Source: Methylobacterium sp. PvR107 (GTDB lineage Bacteria > Pseudomonadota > Alphaproteobacteria > Rhizobiales > Beijerinckiaceae). From it: a DNA stretch of 64,000 nucleotides. Positions 41,147 through 49,424 of this stretch are shown in pieces (the first letter of the stretch is position 1; the number at the start of each line of letters is the position of its first letter). The notes under the pieces were generated by a model. It was not told the origin of the DNA. It searched no databases and saw only the letters and a list, made by a program, of their open reading frames with translations. The stretch covers positions 1,488,001 to 1,552,000 of the forward strand of contig NZ_JAFIBW010000001.1 of assembly GCF_017833295.1 (NCBI RefSeq), read 5' to 3'. The translations under genes were made by a program, and so were the position numbers.

Positions 41147-41992
41147 CTATTCGGCTGCGATGGGGCGACGGAGCCCGGCATCGGCCACCGTCCGGGTCGC
41201 ACCGGTCCGGACGTGGGTGGAGTAGAGCATCAGACCCGTGAAGGCGATGCCGCCGACGATGTTTCCGATGAGCGTCGGGATCTCGTTCCAGAGCAGGTAG
41301 TCCATGACCGTCAGGTGGCCGCCCATGAGGATCGCCGACGGGAACAGAAACATGTTCACCACCGAGTGCTCGAAGGTCATGAAGAAGAACACGGTGATCG
41401 GCATCCACATCGCAATCACCTTACCGGGCACGGAGGTGGACAGCATGGCGCCGATGACGCCGGTCGACACCATCCAGTTGCACAGCATCGCGCGGATGAA
41501 GAGCGTCAGCATGCCCGACGCGCCGTACTTCTCGTAGCCGAGCGTCCGCGCCTCGCCGATCCCGGCGATCAGCTTGCCGACGGCGTTCGGCTCGGTGGCG
41601 AATCCGAAGGTGAAGACGATCGACATCATGACCGCCGTGGTCAGCGCGCCGGCGAAGTTGCCGAAGAAGACCAGAACCCAGTTGCGGGCGATCCCCGCTA
41701 CCGTCACGCCGGGGCGCTTGTCGATCAGGGCGAGCGGCGTGAGCACGCAGACGCCGGTGAACAGATCGTAGCCCAGCAGGTAGAGCATCGAGAAGCCGAC
41801 CGGGAACAGCAGGGCTGCAACCAGCGGTTGGCCGGTGGTCTGGTTGATGGTCACCGCGAAGGCGGCGGCGAGCGCCAGGATCGCCCCGGCCATGTAGGCT
41901 CTGATGAAGGTGTCCTTGGTCGCCATGAAGACCTTCGCCTCACCGGCATCGACGGCCTTCTTCACGAAATCGGCGGGCGCCAGATACGACAT
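41147..41992 (-). CDS. Formate/nitrite transporter family channel
   Basis: 281 aa from the ATG at 41992, preceded by GAGGGAGAG. FNT fold with six hydrophobic segments in an inverted repeat. FNT features include LGYDLFTGVCVLTPLALID and NWVLVFFGNFAGALTTAVM in the first half, NWMVSTGVIGAM in the second, and the central His in MTFEHSVVNMFLFPSAI. The family conducts formate, nitrite or related monovalent anions across the inner membrane. For a methylotroph formate is a sensible substrate, but the residues do not settle it. Confidence 0.92.
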   Translation of the reverse strand: MSYLAPADFVKKAVDAGEAKVFMATKDTFIRAYMAGAILALAAAFAVTINQTTGQPLVAALLFPVGFSMLYLLGYDLFTGVCVLTPLALIDKRPGVTVAGIARNWVLVFFGNFAGALTTAVMMSIVFTFGFATEPNAVGKLIAGIGEARTLGYEKYGASGMLTLFIRAMLCNWMVSTGVIGAMLSTSVPGKVIAMWMPITVFFFMTFEHSVVNMFLFPSAILMGGHLTVMDYLLWNEIPTLIGNIVGGIAFTGLMLYSTHVRTGATRTVADAGLRRPIAAE

Positions 41993-42137
41993 GCACAACT
42001 CTCCCTCGCAGGCGGCCGGCAATCGTCGTTGACCGACGGGCGCGCTGCGCTATCGCGGATCGCCGCAGGACGCGGTGCTGCCCGCCGCCCTCCAGCTCGG
42101 TCGTGCCCAAGCATGTCGCGTACCAGTTGGCCGCCGA

Positions 42138-42569
42138 TCAGGCCGGGAGGCCACGCGACCAAGTGCGGAGTTCCCGGACATAGGCTGGCGGTAGCTGCGC
42201 CGCGCGTGCCGCCGCGACGACGGCTTCCAAGTAGCCCGGCCGCGGGCGGCCCGGTGCGGCCGAGCATCCGCGATAGATCAGGGCGCGCTTCACGCCGCCC
42301 GTGGTCCGGACCGGGAGGCTGGCTTTCGTGTACAGGCCCCCTGCCACGCCCTCATAGCGATCGAGAGCCGGGATGTCGTCGAGAGCCAAGTCCCAGACCA
42401 CGCCCCGGACGAGGCGGCCGGGGGCGCGCACCACCGAGGCGTAGCCTTCGCGCATGATGATGAAGCGATAGCCTGGAAGATGGCCGCCGCCGATCAGCCG
42501 CGAAACCGGGCACCGCAGCGCCATCGCGGCGGCATCCATGTTGGCGCCGTAGGCGAAGTAGAGGGGCAC
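42138..42569 (-). CDS. Gamma-glutamylcyclotransferase family protein
   Basis: 143 aa from the GTG at 42569, chosen because the family starts with YFAYGANMD, which then lies at residues 4-12. The catalytic Glu is E73 in LDRYEGVAGGLY. The rest fits the GGCT/AIG2 fold (FIIMREGYASVV, RGVVWDLALDDIP). Members release 5-oxoproline from gamma-glutamyl amino acids or peptides. It is last in a run of small genes downstream of pccA. Confidence 0.85.
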   Translation of the reverse strand: MPLYFAYGANMDAAAMALRCPVSRLIGGGHLPGYRFIIMREGYASVVRAPGRLVRGVVWDLALDDIPALDRYEGVAGGLYTKASLPVRTTGGVKRALIYRGCSAAPGRPRPGYLEAVVAAARAAQLPPAYVRELRTWSRGLPA

Positions 42570-42588
42570 GCAGCGGCGACGAAAACGG

Positions 42589-42711
42589 TCACCCGCCCGC
42601 GGGCGGATCGAGGCGTCGGGCGGCGCGATGGTTCGCACGCACGGCGGCATAGGCAATCACCACGGTGTTTGCCGGGATGCCGAACGTGACGAAGAGCCAA
42701 TCGTAATTCAC
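42589..42711 (-). CDS. Very small membrane protein, 40 aa
   Basis: GTG start at 42711, in a GTGA overlap with the stop codon that closes the restored frame of the upstream small gene; CCGGAG lies 8-13 bases upstream. The peptide is NYDWLFVTFGIPANTVVIAY followed by a basic, Pro-ending tail: one transmembrane helix with the basic end likely in the cytoplasm. Too short for a family call. Support comes from the coupling and from the 19-base spacing to the next gene. Confidence 0.45.
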   Translation of the reverse strand: MNYDWLFVTFGIPANTVVIAYAAVRANHRAARRLDPPAGG

Positions 42712-42937
42712 GACTTCATGCTCCGGAGGGCACGCCTTGCGCCGTAAGGTAAGATGCAACCCGTCCACAGCCAAACCAGCGTGAACACCGCATTCTCGAA
42801 CCGCAGGGCCGTGCGTTCGGGACACCGAAGTTGGCTGGGGTCATTGGCGTCACGAAGCCGATGGCGACGTAGGCGACGGCGACGTTGTTCAGCGCCGTCG
42901 CCAGCAGCTTGGTCTGCTCGTTGTGGACTGCGCTCAC
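42708..42937 (-). pseudogene. Small membrane protein gene, frameshifted
   Basis: The frame starting at the GTG at 42937 reads SAVHNEQTKLLATALNNVAV AYVAIGFVTP-like sequence (shown here as two parts) and should form a first membrane helix. After about residue 44 it becomes Cys/Arg/Ser-rich nonsense. The adjacent frame instead continues LRFENAVFTLVWLWTGCI and PYGARRALRSMKS, a second helix and basic end, closing with TGA at 42710-42708. Moving between them needs a net loss of one base (or gain of two) near 42855. Such about 70-residue two-helix proteins with a HNEQTK start are familiar in alphaproteobacteria. It is either a real disruption or a sequencing error. Confidence 0.65.
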
Positions 42938-42955
42938 GCCGAACGCCCGTCGGCC

Positions 42956-44959
42956 TCAGGCGAATTCGAGGATCACCGCATCCACCGCGAGGCTGTCGCC
43001 CTCCTTGGCGTGGATCTTACTGACCGTGGCATCGCGCTCGGCGCGGAGCACGTTCTCCATCTTCATGGCCTCGACGACCGCGATCGGCTCGCCGTTCTTC
43101 ACCTCCTGGCCCTCGGCGACCAGGATCTGCTTCACGAGGCCCGGCATCGGGCAGAGTACCTGCTTGCCCGAGCCGGCCTGCTCCTTGACCGGCATCAGAG
43201 CGGCGAGTTCGGCTTCGCGGCGCGTGTAGACCCGGGCCTCGGCGGCCGCGCCGGCGTGCTGCAGGAACACACCGTTGAGGAGGCTGCGCACCTGGATCGC
43301 CACACGCTCCGACCCGATCGTGCCGATCCAGACCGGCTCGCCCGGGCGCCACGTGCTGGCTACCGTGAGGGCCGTGCCGTCGGGCTGGGTGACCAGCAGG
43401 TCACCGGCCTCCGGCTCCACGGTGACGGAATAGGATTCACCCGCCAGGATTACGACGCGGTCGCGCTCGAAGGCGAACAGGCCCGGCGCGCGCATCTGGC
43501 CGGAGATCCCGCGCTTGCGCTGGTTGAGCTTATGATCGATCGCGGCCGCCGCCGCCATCATGCGGACCGCCACAGGTCCGGCAGGCTCGGGCGGGACGAA
43601 GCCATTCGGAAACTCCTCGGCGATGAAACCCGTGGAGAGTCGTCCCTCCTGCCAGCGCGGATGCGCCATCAAGGCCGACAGGAACGGGATGTTGTGGCGG
43701 ATTCCGTCAATGGCGAAGGCATCCAGCGCCTCGCCCTGCGCGGCGATCGCTGCGGCGCGGGTCGGCGCCCAGGTCACGAGCTTGGCGATCATCGGGTCGT
43801 AGTGGATCGCGATCTCGCCGCCCTCCTCCACGCCGGTATCGTTGCGCACGATGGCCGCGCCCTGCTGGCCCTCCTCCGGCGGACGGTAGGTGGTCAGCCG
43901 GCCGATCGAGGGCAGGAAGTTGCGGGTCGGGTCCTCGGCGTAGACGCGGCTCTCCACCGCCCAGCCGTTGAGCTTCACGTCGTCCTGGGAGATCGGCAGC
44001 TTCTCGCCGGCCGCGACCCGGATCATCAGCTCGACGAGGTCGAGGCCGGTGATCATCTCGGTCACCGGGTGCTCCACCTGCAGGCGGGTGTTCATCTCCA
44101 GGAAGTAGAACGACTTGTCCTGACCGGCGACGAACTCGACCGTGCCGGCCGAATCGTAATTCACCGCCTTCGCCAGCGCGACGGCCTGCTCGCCCATCTT
44201 CCGGCGGGTCTTCTTGTCGAGAAGTGGCGACGGCGCCTCCTCGATCACCTTCTGGTTACGCCGCTGAATCGAGCACTCGCGCTCGCCGAGATACACGACG
44301 TTGCCGTGCTTATCGCCGATCAGCTGGATCTCGATGTGCCGCGGATCGGTGATGAACTTCTCGATGAAGACCCGGTCGTCGCCGAAGGAGGACGACGCCT
44401 CCGACTTGGCGCGGGCGAAGCCTTCGGCGACCTCGTCGCTTGAGAAAGCGATTCGCATGCCCTTGCCGCCGCCGCCTGCGGAAGCCTTGATCATCACCGG
44501 ATAGCCGATCTCGTCGGCGATCTTCTTGGCGTGCTCAGGGGACTCGATCACGCCGAGGAAGCCCGGAACGGTCGAGACCTCCGCGGCGGCCGCAGCCTTC
44601 TTCGATTCGATCTTGTCGCCCATCGCGGCGATGGCGCCCGGATTCGGGCCGATGAACACGATGCCGGCGGCCTCGAGCGCCTTCGGGAAGGCCTCGCGCT
44701 CGGAGAGGAAGCCGTAGCCGGGATGGACGGCCTGGGCGCCGGTCTGCTTGCAGGCCTCGACGATCTTCTCGATCACGAGGTACGATTCGGACGCTGCGGC
44801 GGGGCCGATATGGACCGCCTCGTCGGCCATGGCGACGTGGACGGCGTCGCGGTCGGCATCGGAGTAGACCGCAACGGTCCTGATGCCCATTCTCCGGGCG
44901 GTCTTGATGACCCGGCAGGCGATCTCGCCGCGGTTGGCAATCAGGATCTTATCGAACAT
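42956..44959 (-). CDS. pccA: Propionyl/acetyl-CoA carboxylase alpha (biotin) subunit
   Basis: 667 aa from the ATG at 44959 (MFDKILIANRGEIACRVI). Biotin carboxylase domain: HPGYGFLSER, the ATP-grasp glycine loop KASAGGGGKGMR, ERECSIQRRNQKVIEEAPSP, and EMNTRLQVEHPVTE. The BT-type linker follows from about 460, and the C-terminal biotinyl domain carries EAMKMEN with K633. It carboxylates biotin for propionyl-CoA carboxylase. In Methylobacterium this serves the ethylmalonyl-CoA pathway, which recovers glyoxylate during C1 and C2 growth. The beta subunit gene is not in the window. Confidence 0.94.
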   Translation of the reverse strand: MFDKILIANRGEIACRVIKTARRMGIRTVAVYSDADRDAVHVAMADEAVHIGPAAASESYLVIEKIVEACKQTGAQAVHPGYGFLSEREAFPKALEAAGIVFIGPNPGAIAAMGDKIESKKAAAAAEVSTVPGFLGVIESPEHAKKIADEIGYPVMIKASAGGGGKGMRIAFSSDEVAEGFARAKSEASSSFGDDRVFIEKFITDPRHIEIQLIGDKHGNVVYLGERECSIQRRNQKVIEEAPSPLLDKKTRRKMGEQAVALAKAVNYDSAGTVEFVAGQDKSFYFLEMNTRLQVEHPVTEMITGLDLVELMIRVAAGEKLPISQDDVKLNGWAVESRVYAEDPTRNFLPSIGRLTTYRPPEEGQQGAAIVRNDTGVEEGGEIAIHYDPMIAKLVTWAPTRAAAIAAQGEALDAFAIDGIRHNIPFLSALMAHPRWQEGRLSTGFIAEEFPNGFVPPEPAGPVAVRMMAAAAAIDHKLNQRKRGISGQMRAPGLFAFERDRVVILAGESYSVTVEPEAGDLLVTQPDGTALTVASTWRPGEPVWIGTIGSERVAIQVRSLLNGVFLQHAGAAAEARVYTRREAELAALMPVKEQAGSGKQVLCPMPGLVKQILVAEGQEVKNGEPIAVVEAMKMENVLRAERDATVSKIHAKEGDSLAVDAVILEFA

Positions 44960-45059
44960 CGCTGGCGCACTGCTTTCGAGATCGCCGGATTGCACACCGG
45001 CTTGACTGTCCCGATAAATCAGTTGCGCCGCGGACGGAAGCTGCGCCTTTGTCGGAGAC

Positions 45060-45500
45060 TCAGGCCGCGAGGGCGAAGGACATGCGGGTCGGCTGAACCG
45101 CGTCGCGGATCCAGCGGTTGGCCGCGAGGGCGAAGGCCATCAGCGACTCGGCGCTGCCCTGTGCCTCGCGGACGACTTCCATGGCGATCCGGGCGCCGAC
45201 CGGGCTCGGGCCGTCGCGGCCGCTGAGCGAAGACGCGAGCCAGGTGGCGACGTCGCGGTCAATGTAGCCCGTCGGACGGGTGCCCCACACGGCGAAGTCG
45301 ACGACCGATGCCACGAGGAAGTCGGCGAAGGCGTCCGAGCCGATCACCGCGCGCTCCAGGGCGATCAGCATGTCGGCGTCCTCGCGGTTCATCAGGCCAT
45401 CGGCCAGAACCTCGCGCTTCAGGACCAGCAGGTCCTCGTCGCTGATCGTACCGGCCGAGACCGCATGGTTGCAGAACTGTTGAACGGAAATCATGGTCAT
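45060..45500 (-). CDS. Hypothetical protein, 146 aa
   Basis: The ATG at 45500 is preceded by GGAGGAG; a second ATG lies two codons later. The protein is soluble, largely helical, and starts MISVQQFCNHAVSAGTISDE. Acidic and hydrophobic helices follow (DADMLIALERAVIGSDAFAD, FLVASVVDFAVWG). A C-terminal part (FALAANRWIRDAVQPTRMSF) completes it. No domain recognised; it resembles small alphaproteobacterial proteins of unknown role. It is transcribed toward pccA from its own upstream region. Confidence 0.7.
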   Translation of the reverse strand: MTMISVQQFCNHAVSAGTISDEDLLVLKREVLADGLMNREDADMLIALERAVIGSDAFADFLVASVVDFAVWGTRPTGYIDRDVATWLASSLSGRDGPSPVGARIAMEVVREAQGSAESLMAFALAANRWIRDAVQPTRMSFALAA

Positions 45501-45662
45501 GGTCGCCTGCTCCTCCGGCCTTTGCTGCGGCCGGTGCTTGTCCCTGTGTGTCCTCAACTTACGGGACGGCTTCCCTGCCAGAAGTTAATGGCCAGATCTG
45601 AACGGAAGTTCAGGTAAACACCCCACGAGCAAGCAGGCTTATTGGGACGTTGACCGGTTGCG

Positions 45663-46241
45663 TTACCGGACGATGACCGACGCCCCGACCGGGACGCGGT
45701 TGTAGAGGTCAACGACGTCGATGTTGCGCATGCGGATGCAGCCCGAGGAGACCGCCTGCCCAATCTTCTCGGGCTCGTTGGTGCCGTGAATCCGGTACAG
45801 CGTGTCCTTGCCGTGATCCGACAGGTAGAGGGCGCGGGCGCCGAGAGGGTTCATCGGGCCGCCCTGCATGGCGTGGACGTGCGGCCAGCGCTTGATCATC
45901 TCGGCCGGCGGATTCCACGCCGGCCACTCGGCCTTGCGGTCAATCCGGGCCGTGCCGGTCCAGCCATAGGCCTCGTCGCCTACGGAGACCCCATACCGGA
46001 TCGCCTTCCCGTCCGGCAGGACGAGGTAGAGCTGACGCTCCTTCGTCTCGACGACGATCGTGCCGGGCGGCTCATGCGTCGGATCGCTCACTTGGTAGCG
46101 GGCGAAGTGCGGGTCGAATTCGGCGTTCGGGACCAGCGCCATGAATTCCGCATCGCGCGCCGAGAGCGCCGGATCAGGCACGCCCTTGAAATTGCAGCCC
46201 GTCAGCAGCAGCGCGCAGGCAAGAACCGGTGTGATGCGCAT
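45663..46241 (-). CDS. L,D-transpeptidase (YkuD) lipoprotein
   Basis: 192 aa from the ATG at 46241. A lipobox (CALLLTGC) anchors it in the envelope. The YkuD domain starts TIVVETKERQLYLVLPDGKA and contains the invariant IHGTNEPEKIGQAVSSGCIRM (split: IHGTN and SSGCIRMRN), with the catalytic Cys at 168. Such enzymes form 3-3 cross-links in peptidoglycan or attach outer-membrane proteins to it. The longer frame to 46430 lacks support. It is divergent from the deacetylase-family gene. Confidence 0.92.
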   Translation of the reverse strand: MRITPVLACALLLTGCNFKGVPDPALSARDAEFMALVPNAEFDPHFARYQVSDPTHEPPGTIVVETKERQLYLVLPDGKAIRYGVSVGDEAYGWTGTARIDRKAEWPAWNPPAEMIKRWPHVHAMQGGPMNPLGARALYLSDHGKDTLYRIHGTNEPEKIGQAVSSGCIRMRNIDVVDLYNRVPVGASVIVR

Positions 46242-46422
46242 GCCCGCTCTCCGGGTTCGGTTCGCGAGGCCGGACAGGCGAAAGGCCCGGCCTCGTCGTT
46301 GAGAAGATTCGGTGAACCATAGGCATGGTGGGCACCGCGCCGTAGTCCGCGCGTTGCGCCCATGGCACATTGCCGGCTCCTGTTGCAGGCGCGCGACAGG
46401 ACCGCATCCGGGAGCGACCGTC

Positions 46423-47352
46423 GTGACCACCCTCTACGTGAGCCATCCCGCCAGCTTCGACCACGAGGTTCCGGAAGGGCATCCTGAGCGGCCGGCGCGG
46501 ATGCGCGCGGTCGAGCGCGCACTCGAAGACGAGCGCTTCGCCGGACTTGTGCGCGCCTCGGCACCACGGGCCGAGCTCGAGACCGCCACGCTCGCCCATC
46601 CGCGCGAATACGTCGACGCCCTCGCTGCGGCGATCCCGGAGAGCGGGATGGTCGGAATCGACTCCGACACGATCCTGTCTCCGGGCAGCCTGGAGGCGAC
46701 CCTGCGGGCGATCGGCGGGGCCAACCACGCCCTCGACGCCGTCATCGCGGGCGAGTGTCGCAACGCCTTCGTGGCGATGCGGCCGCCGGGTCACCACGCC
46801 GAACGCACCCGGTCGATGGGGTTCTGCCTGTTCAACCACGCCGCCATTGCGGCCCGCTACGCCCAGGAAAAGCATGGGGCGGAGCGCGTGGCCCTCGTGG
46901 ACTGGGACGTCCACCACGGCAACGGCAGCCAGGACATCTTCTGGGACGATTCGACGGTGCTCTACTGCTCGACGCACCAGATGCCGCTTTTCCCGGGCAC
47001 GGGGTCTGCCTCCGAACGGGGCGACAAGAACACCATCGTCAACGTGCCGCTGCGGCCGAACGACGACGGCGAGGTGTTTCGCGAAGCCTTTGAGACCGGC
47101 ATCCTGTCGCGTCTGGAGGCCTTCCGGCCCGACGTGATCGTGATTTCCGCGGGCTTCGATGCCCACCGCCTGGATCCGCTGGCGAACCTGCGGCTCGAGG
47201 CGGAGGATTTCGGCTGGGCGACCCGCCGGCTGATGGACCTGGCCGATCGCTGCGCCGAGGGCCGGATCGTTTCGGTCCTGGAGGGTGGCTACAGTCTCGA
47301 AGGCCTGGCCAAGTCGGTGGCCGCGCATGTCGATGCACTGATGGGTCGGTAG
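46423..47352 (+). CDS. Histone deacetylase family protein (AcuC-like)
   Basis: 309 aa from the GTG at 46423, with GGGAG upstream. Class II HDAC-like fold: GHPERPARMRAVERAL near the start, MRPPGHHAERTRSMGFC (active-site His pair), DWDVHHGNGSQDIF (zinc ligands), ISAGFDAHRLDPLA (zinc Asp) and LEGGYSLEGLA (Tyr). Bacterial members deacetylate acetyl-lysine proteins, acetylpolyamines or other amides. The substrate is not evident. All metal ligands are present, so it should be active. Confidence 0.93.
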   Translation: MTTLYVSHPASFDHEVPEGHPERPARMRAVERALEDERFAGLVRASAPRAELETATLAHPREYVDALAAAIPESGMVGIDSDTILSPGSLEATLRAIGGANHALDAVIAGECRNAFVAMRPPGHHAERTRSMGFCLFNHAAIAARYAQEKHGAERVALVDWDVHHGNGSQDIFWDDSTVLYCSTHQMPLFPGTGSASERGDKNTIVNVPLRPNDDGEVFREAFETGILSRLEAFRPDVIVISAGFDAHRLDPLANLRLEAEDFGWATRRLMDLADRCAEGRIVSVLEGGYSLEGLAKSVAAHVDALMGR

Positions 47353-47686
47353 GCGGCTCTCCCGGATGGGGCATCGCCGGCACACGCACGAGAGCACCGT
47401 CCCATCCAATCCCAGCATCCTGAAAGGCCGGAGTATGGCGCTGGCCTCGAATGAGCCCTCCAGCCAGCGCTGCGATCTCTGGAAACCGCCTTCGAGGCTT
47501 GCTGACGCGGTCACCTCAGGATGAGGGGTTGAGCGGGATGTCCGTAGACGGTTCAACTGTCATGTACCGCGCGGTTTGCCAACGCGGATCGGTTTCGCGC
47601 CTGTCCAAGCCTGGGGTCGGAATGATGACGGCATGCATCCGCGCTACCTCTCCCGCGCTGAATGATGATGTCTCGGATTTCGGCCG
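47353..47686. other. 334-bp gene-free interval with the second repeat copy
   Basis: It lies between the deacetylase-family and LysE genes, both on the plus strand. Its main content is the inverted copy of the dispersed repeat (47398-47526). The last 70 bases should contain the LysE promoter. No RNA gene or intact small ORF with a credible start was seen. Confidence 0.6.
47398..47526 (-). repeat. Dispersed intergenic repeat, copy B
   Basis: Reverse complement of the element at 4832-4960. Landmarks CCTCATCCTGAGGTG, CTCGAAGG, ATCGC, TTCGA and AGGATG occur at identical spacing (105 bases from first base to AGGATG in both). By hand count 75 of 110 bases match, with no gap. Confidence 0.8.
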
Positions 47687-48304
47687 GTGACGCAGGCGAG
47701 TTTTTTGGCCTACGCCCTGGCGCTGGGTGTCGCTGCCGCGATCCCCGGCCCCGGCGTTGTGGCACTCGTCGCCCGGTCGCTGGCTTCGGGCTTCTGGGCC
47801 GGCATGGCATTCGCCGTGGGGCTGATACTGGGTGACCTGACCTTCCTCGCGGCCGCCGTGTTCGGGCTGACCCGCGCGGCCGAGGCGCTCGGCGACGTGT
47901 TCGTTGTGGTCCGGTTCGGCGCCGGCCTGTATCTCGGCTACCTCGCTGTCCAGCTCTGGCGCACCGCGGCGCGCACGCAGCCCGTTGCGGGCCGCGAAGC
48001 CGATAGCCCCTTGGCGAGCTTCCTGGCCGGGCTCACCGTGACGCTCGCCAACCCCAAGACGATCGTCTTCTATCTCGCGGTGCTGCCGACTCTCCTGGAC
48101 CTGCGGACCGTCTCGCAGAGTGACTTCGCGACGCTCGTCGCCGTCACCACCCTCGTCCTGGTTGCCGTGATGACACCATACGCGGCCCTGGCGTCGCGGG
48201 CGCGGCATGCCCTGCAGAGTTCGGCGTTCCATCGGCGGCTGAATCGCAGCGCCGCCGCGATCATGGCCGGCGCCGCGATCTGGACGGTCGCGCGCCGCGC
48301 CTGA
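47687..48304 (+). CDS. LysE family transporter
   Basis: 205 aa from a GTG. LysE/RhtB exporter pattern: N-terminal AAIPGPGVVALVARSLASGF, then GLILGDLTFLAAAVFG, LYLGYLAVQLWRTA, and FLAGLTVTLANPKTIVFYLA (the conserved NPK motif). Five or six transmembrane helices. The family exports amino acids or related small molecules from the cytoplasm. Its specific substrate is not known. It converges on ribB. Confidence 0.9.
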   Translation: MTQASFLAYALALGVAAAIPGPGVVALVARSLASGFWAGMAFAVGLILGDLTFLAAAVFGLTRAAEALGDVFVVVRFGAGLYLGYLAVQLWRTAARTQPVAGREADSPLASFLAGLTVTLANPKTIVFYLAVLPTLLDLRTVSQSDFATLVAVTTLVLVAVMTPYAALASRARHALQSSAFHRRLNRSAAAIMAGAAIWTVARRA

Positions 48305-48313
48305 TCACGCTCG

Positions 48314-49396
48314 TTACGCCTCCAGCGGCTCGTCGCCCAAGTGCTCGATGCCGAAGCCCGACAGGCCGACATAGGCCCGCGACGAGGTGGCCAGATTGCG
48401 GAACGACACCACGCCGAGGTCGCGCAGGATCTGGGCGCCCAGCCCAATTTCGCGCCACTGACGCGCGCGCTGCGCCTCGGTGCCTTCCTCGGTGACGCTC
48501 TTCATCGGCACGCCAGCCGTGCCGTCCCGGAGATAGACCAGCACCCCGCGCCCGGCCGCGGCGAACCGCGTCAGGACGGCATCGATTTGCTTGCCGCCGC
48601 CGATCACGTCGGCGACGACGTTGGAGCGGTGCAGGCGCACGAGGACGTCCCGGCCGTCGCCGATTTCGCCGACCACGAAGGCGAATTGCTGGATCGTCTC
48701 GAAGGGCGTCGAGAACACGTAGGCCGTGACGTCGCCGTGCTTCGTCTGGACGGGGAAGTGCCCGACACGCTCCACCAGCCTGTCGCGGGCCTGCCGGTAG
48801 GCGATCAGATCGGCCACCGAGACCCGCTTGAGATTGTGCGTCTCGGCGAACGCGTCGATCTGCGGCCCCTTCATGACGGTGCCGTCGTCGTTGGCGAGCT
48901 CGCAGATCACGCCCACCGGCGGCAGCTCGGCGAGGCGGCAGAGATCCACCGCGGCCTCGGTGTGGCCCGAGCGCATGAGCACTCCGCCGTCCCGGGCGAT
49001 CAGCGGAAAGACGTGGCCCGGCCGGACGAAGTCGCCGGCGCCCATGTTGCCGTTGGCGAGCGCCCGGACCGTGTTGCAGCGCTGCTCCGCGGAGATGCCG
49101 GTGGTCAGGCCGTGCTTGACGTCCACCGTCACCGTGAAGGCGGTCCCCAGCGGCGCGTCGTTGGAGGCCACCATCGGGTCGAGATGCAGGCGCCGCGCCT
49201 CGGCCAAGGTGAGCGGCGCACAGACGATGCCGCAGGTGTTGCGGATGATGAACGCCATCTTCTCCGGCGTGCAGAGCGAGGCGGCGACGACGAGATCGCC
49301 CTCGTTCTCACGATCGTCGTCATCGGTGACGACGACGATCTCACCTTTGGCGAAGGCCGCGATGGCCTCGGTGACGGTGCAATGGGGCACGGGCAT
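48314..49396 (-). CDS. ribB: 3,4-dihydroxy-2-butanone 4-phosphate synthase with degenerate GTP cyclohydrolase II domain
   Basis: 360 aa. The N-terminal RibB domain is intact: TDDDDRENEGDLVVAA (metal Glu and acidic loop), GDFVRPGHVFPL and RSGHTEAAVDL. It makes the four-carbon riboflavin precursor from ribulose 5-phosphate. The C-terminal 150 residues follow the GTP cyclohydrolase II fold, but the zinc cysteines of the CxxGDxFxSxxCxC motif are absent (VLVRLHRSNVVADVIGGGK instead). That half is therefore probably inactive, as in other alphaproteobacterial RibBA-like fusions. It lies 28 bases downstream of aroC. Confidence 0.92.
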   Translation of the reverse strand: MPVPHCTVTEAIAAFAKGEIVVVTDDDDRENEGDLVVAASLCTPEKMAFIIRNTCGIVCAPLTLAEARRLHLDPMVASNDAPLGTAFTVTVDVKHGLTTGISAEQRCNTVRALANGNMGAGDFVRPGHVFPLIARDGGVLMRSGHTEAAVDLCRLAELPPVGVICELANDDGTVMKGPQIDAFAETHNLKRVSVADLIAYRQARDRLVERVGHFPVQTKHGDVTAYVFSTPFETIQQFAFVVGEIGDGRDVLVRLHRSNVVADVIGGGKQIDAVLTRFAAAGRGVLVYLRDGTAGVPMKSVTEEGTEAQRARQWREIGLGAQILRDLGVVSFRNLATSSRAYVGLSGFGIEHLGDEPLEA

Positions 49397-49424
49397 TCTC
49401 GAGATGTTGGAGCCGGGACCGGGA

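Noticed and set aside
45554..45763. 69-codon minus-strand frame at the end of the L,D-transpeptidase gene
   Set aside because: Ser/Arg-rich shadow overlapping a certain gene.
49397..49424. FMN riboswitch before ribB
   Set aside because: Only 28 bases separate ribB from aroC, too short for the aptamer; none of its conserved blocks was seen upstream of aroC either.
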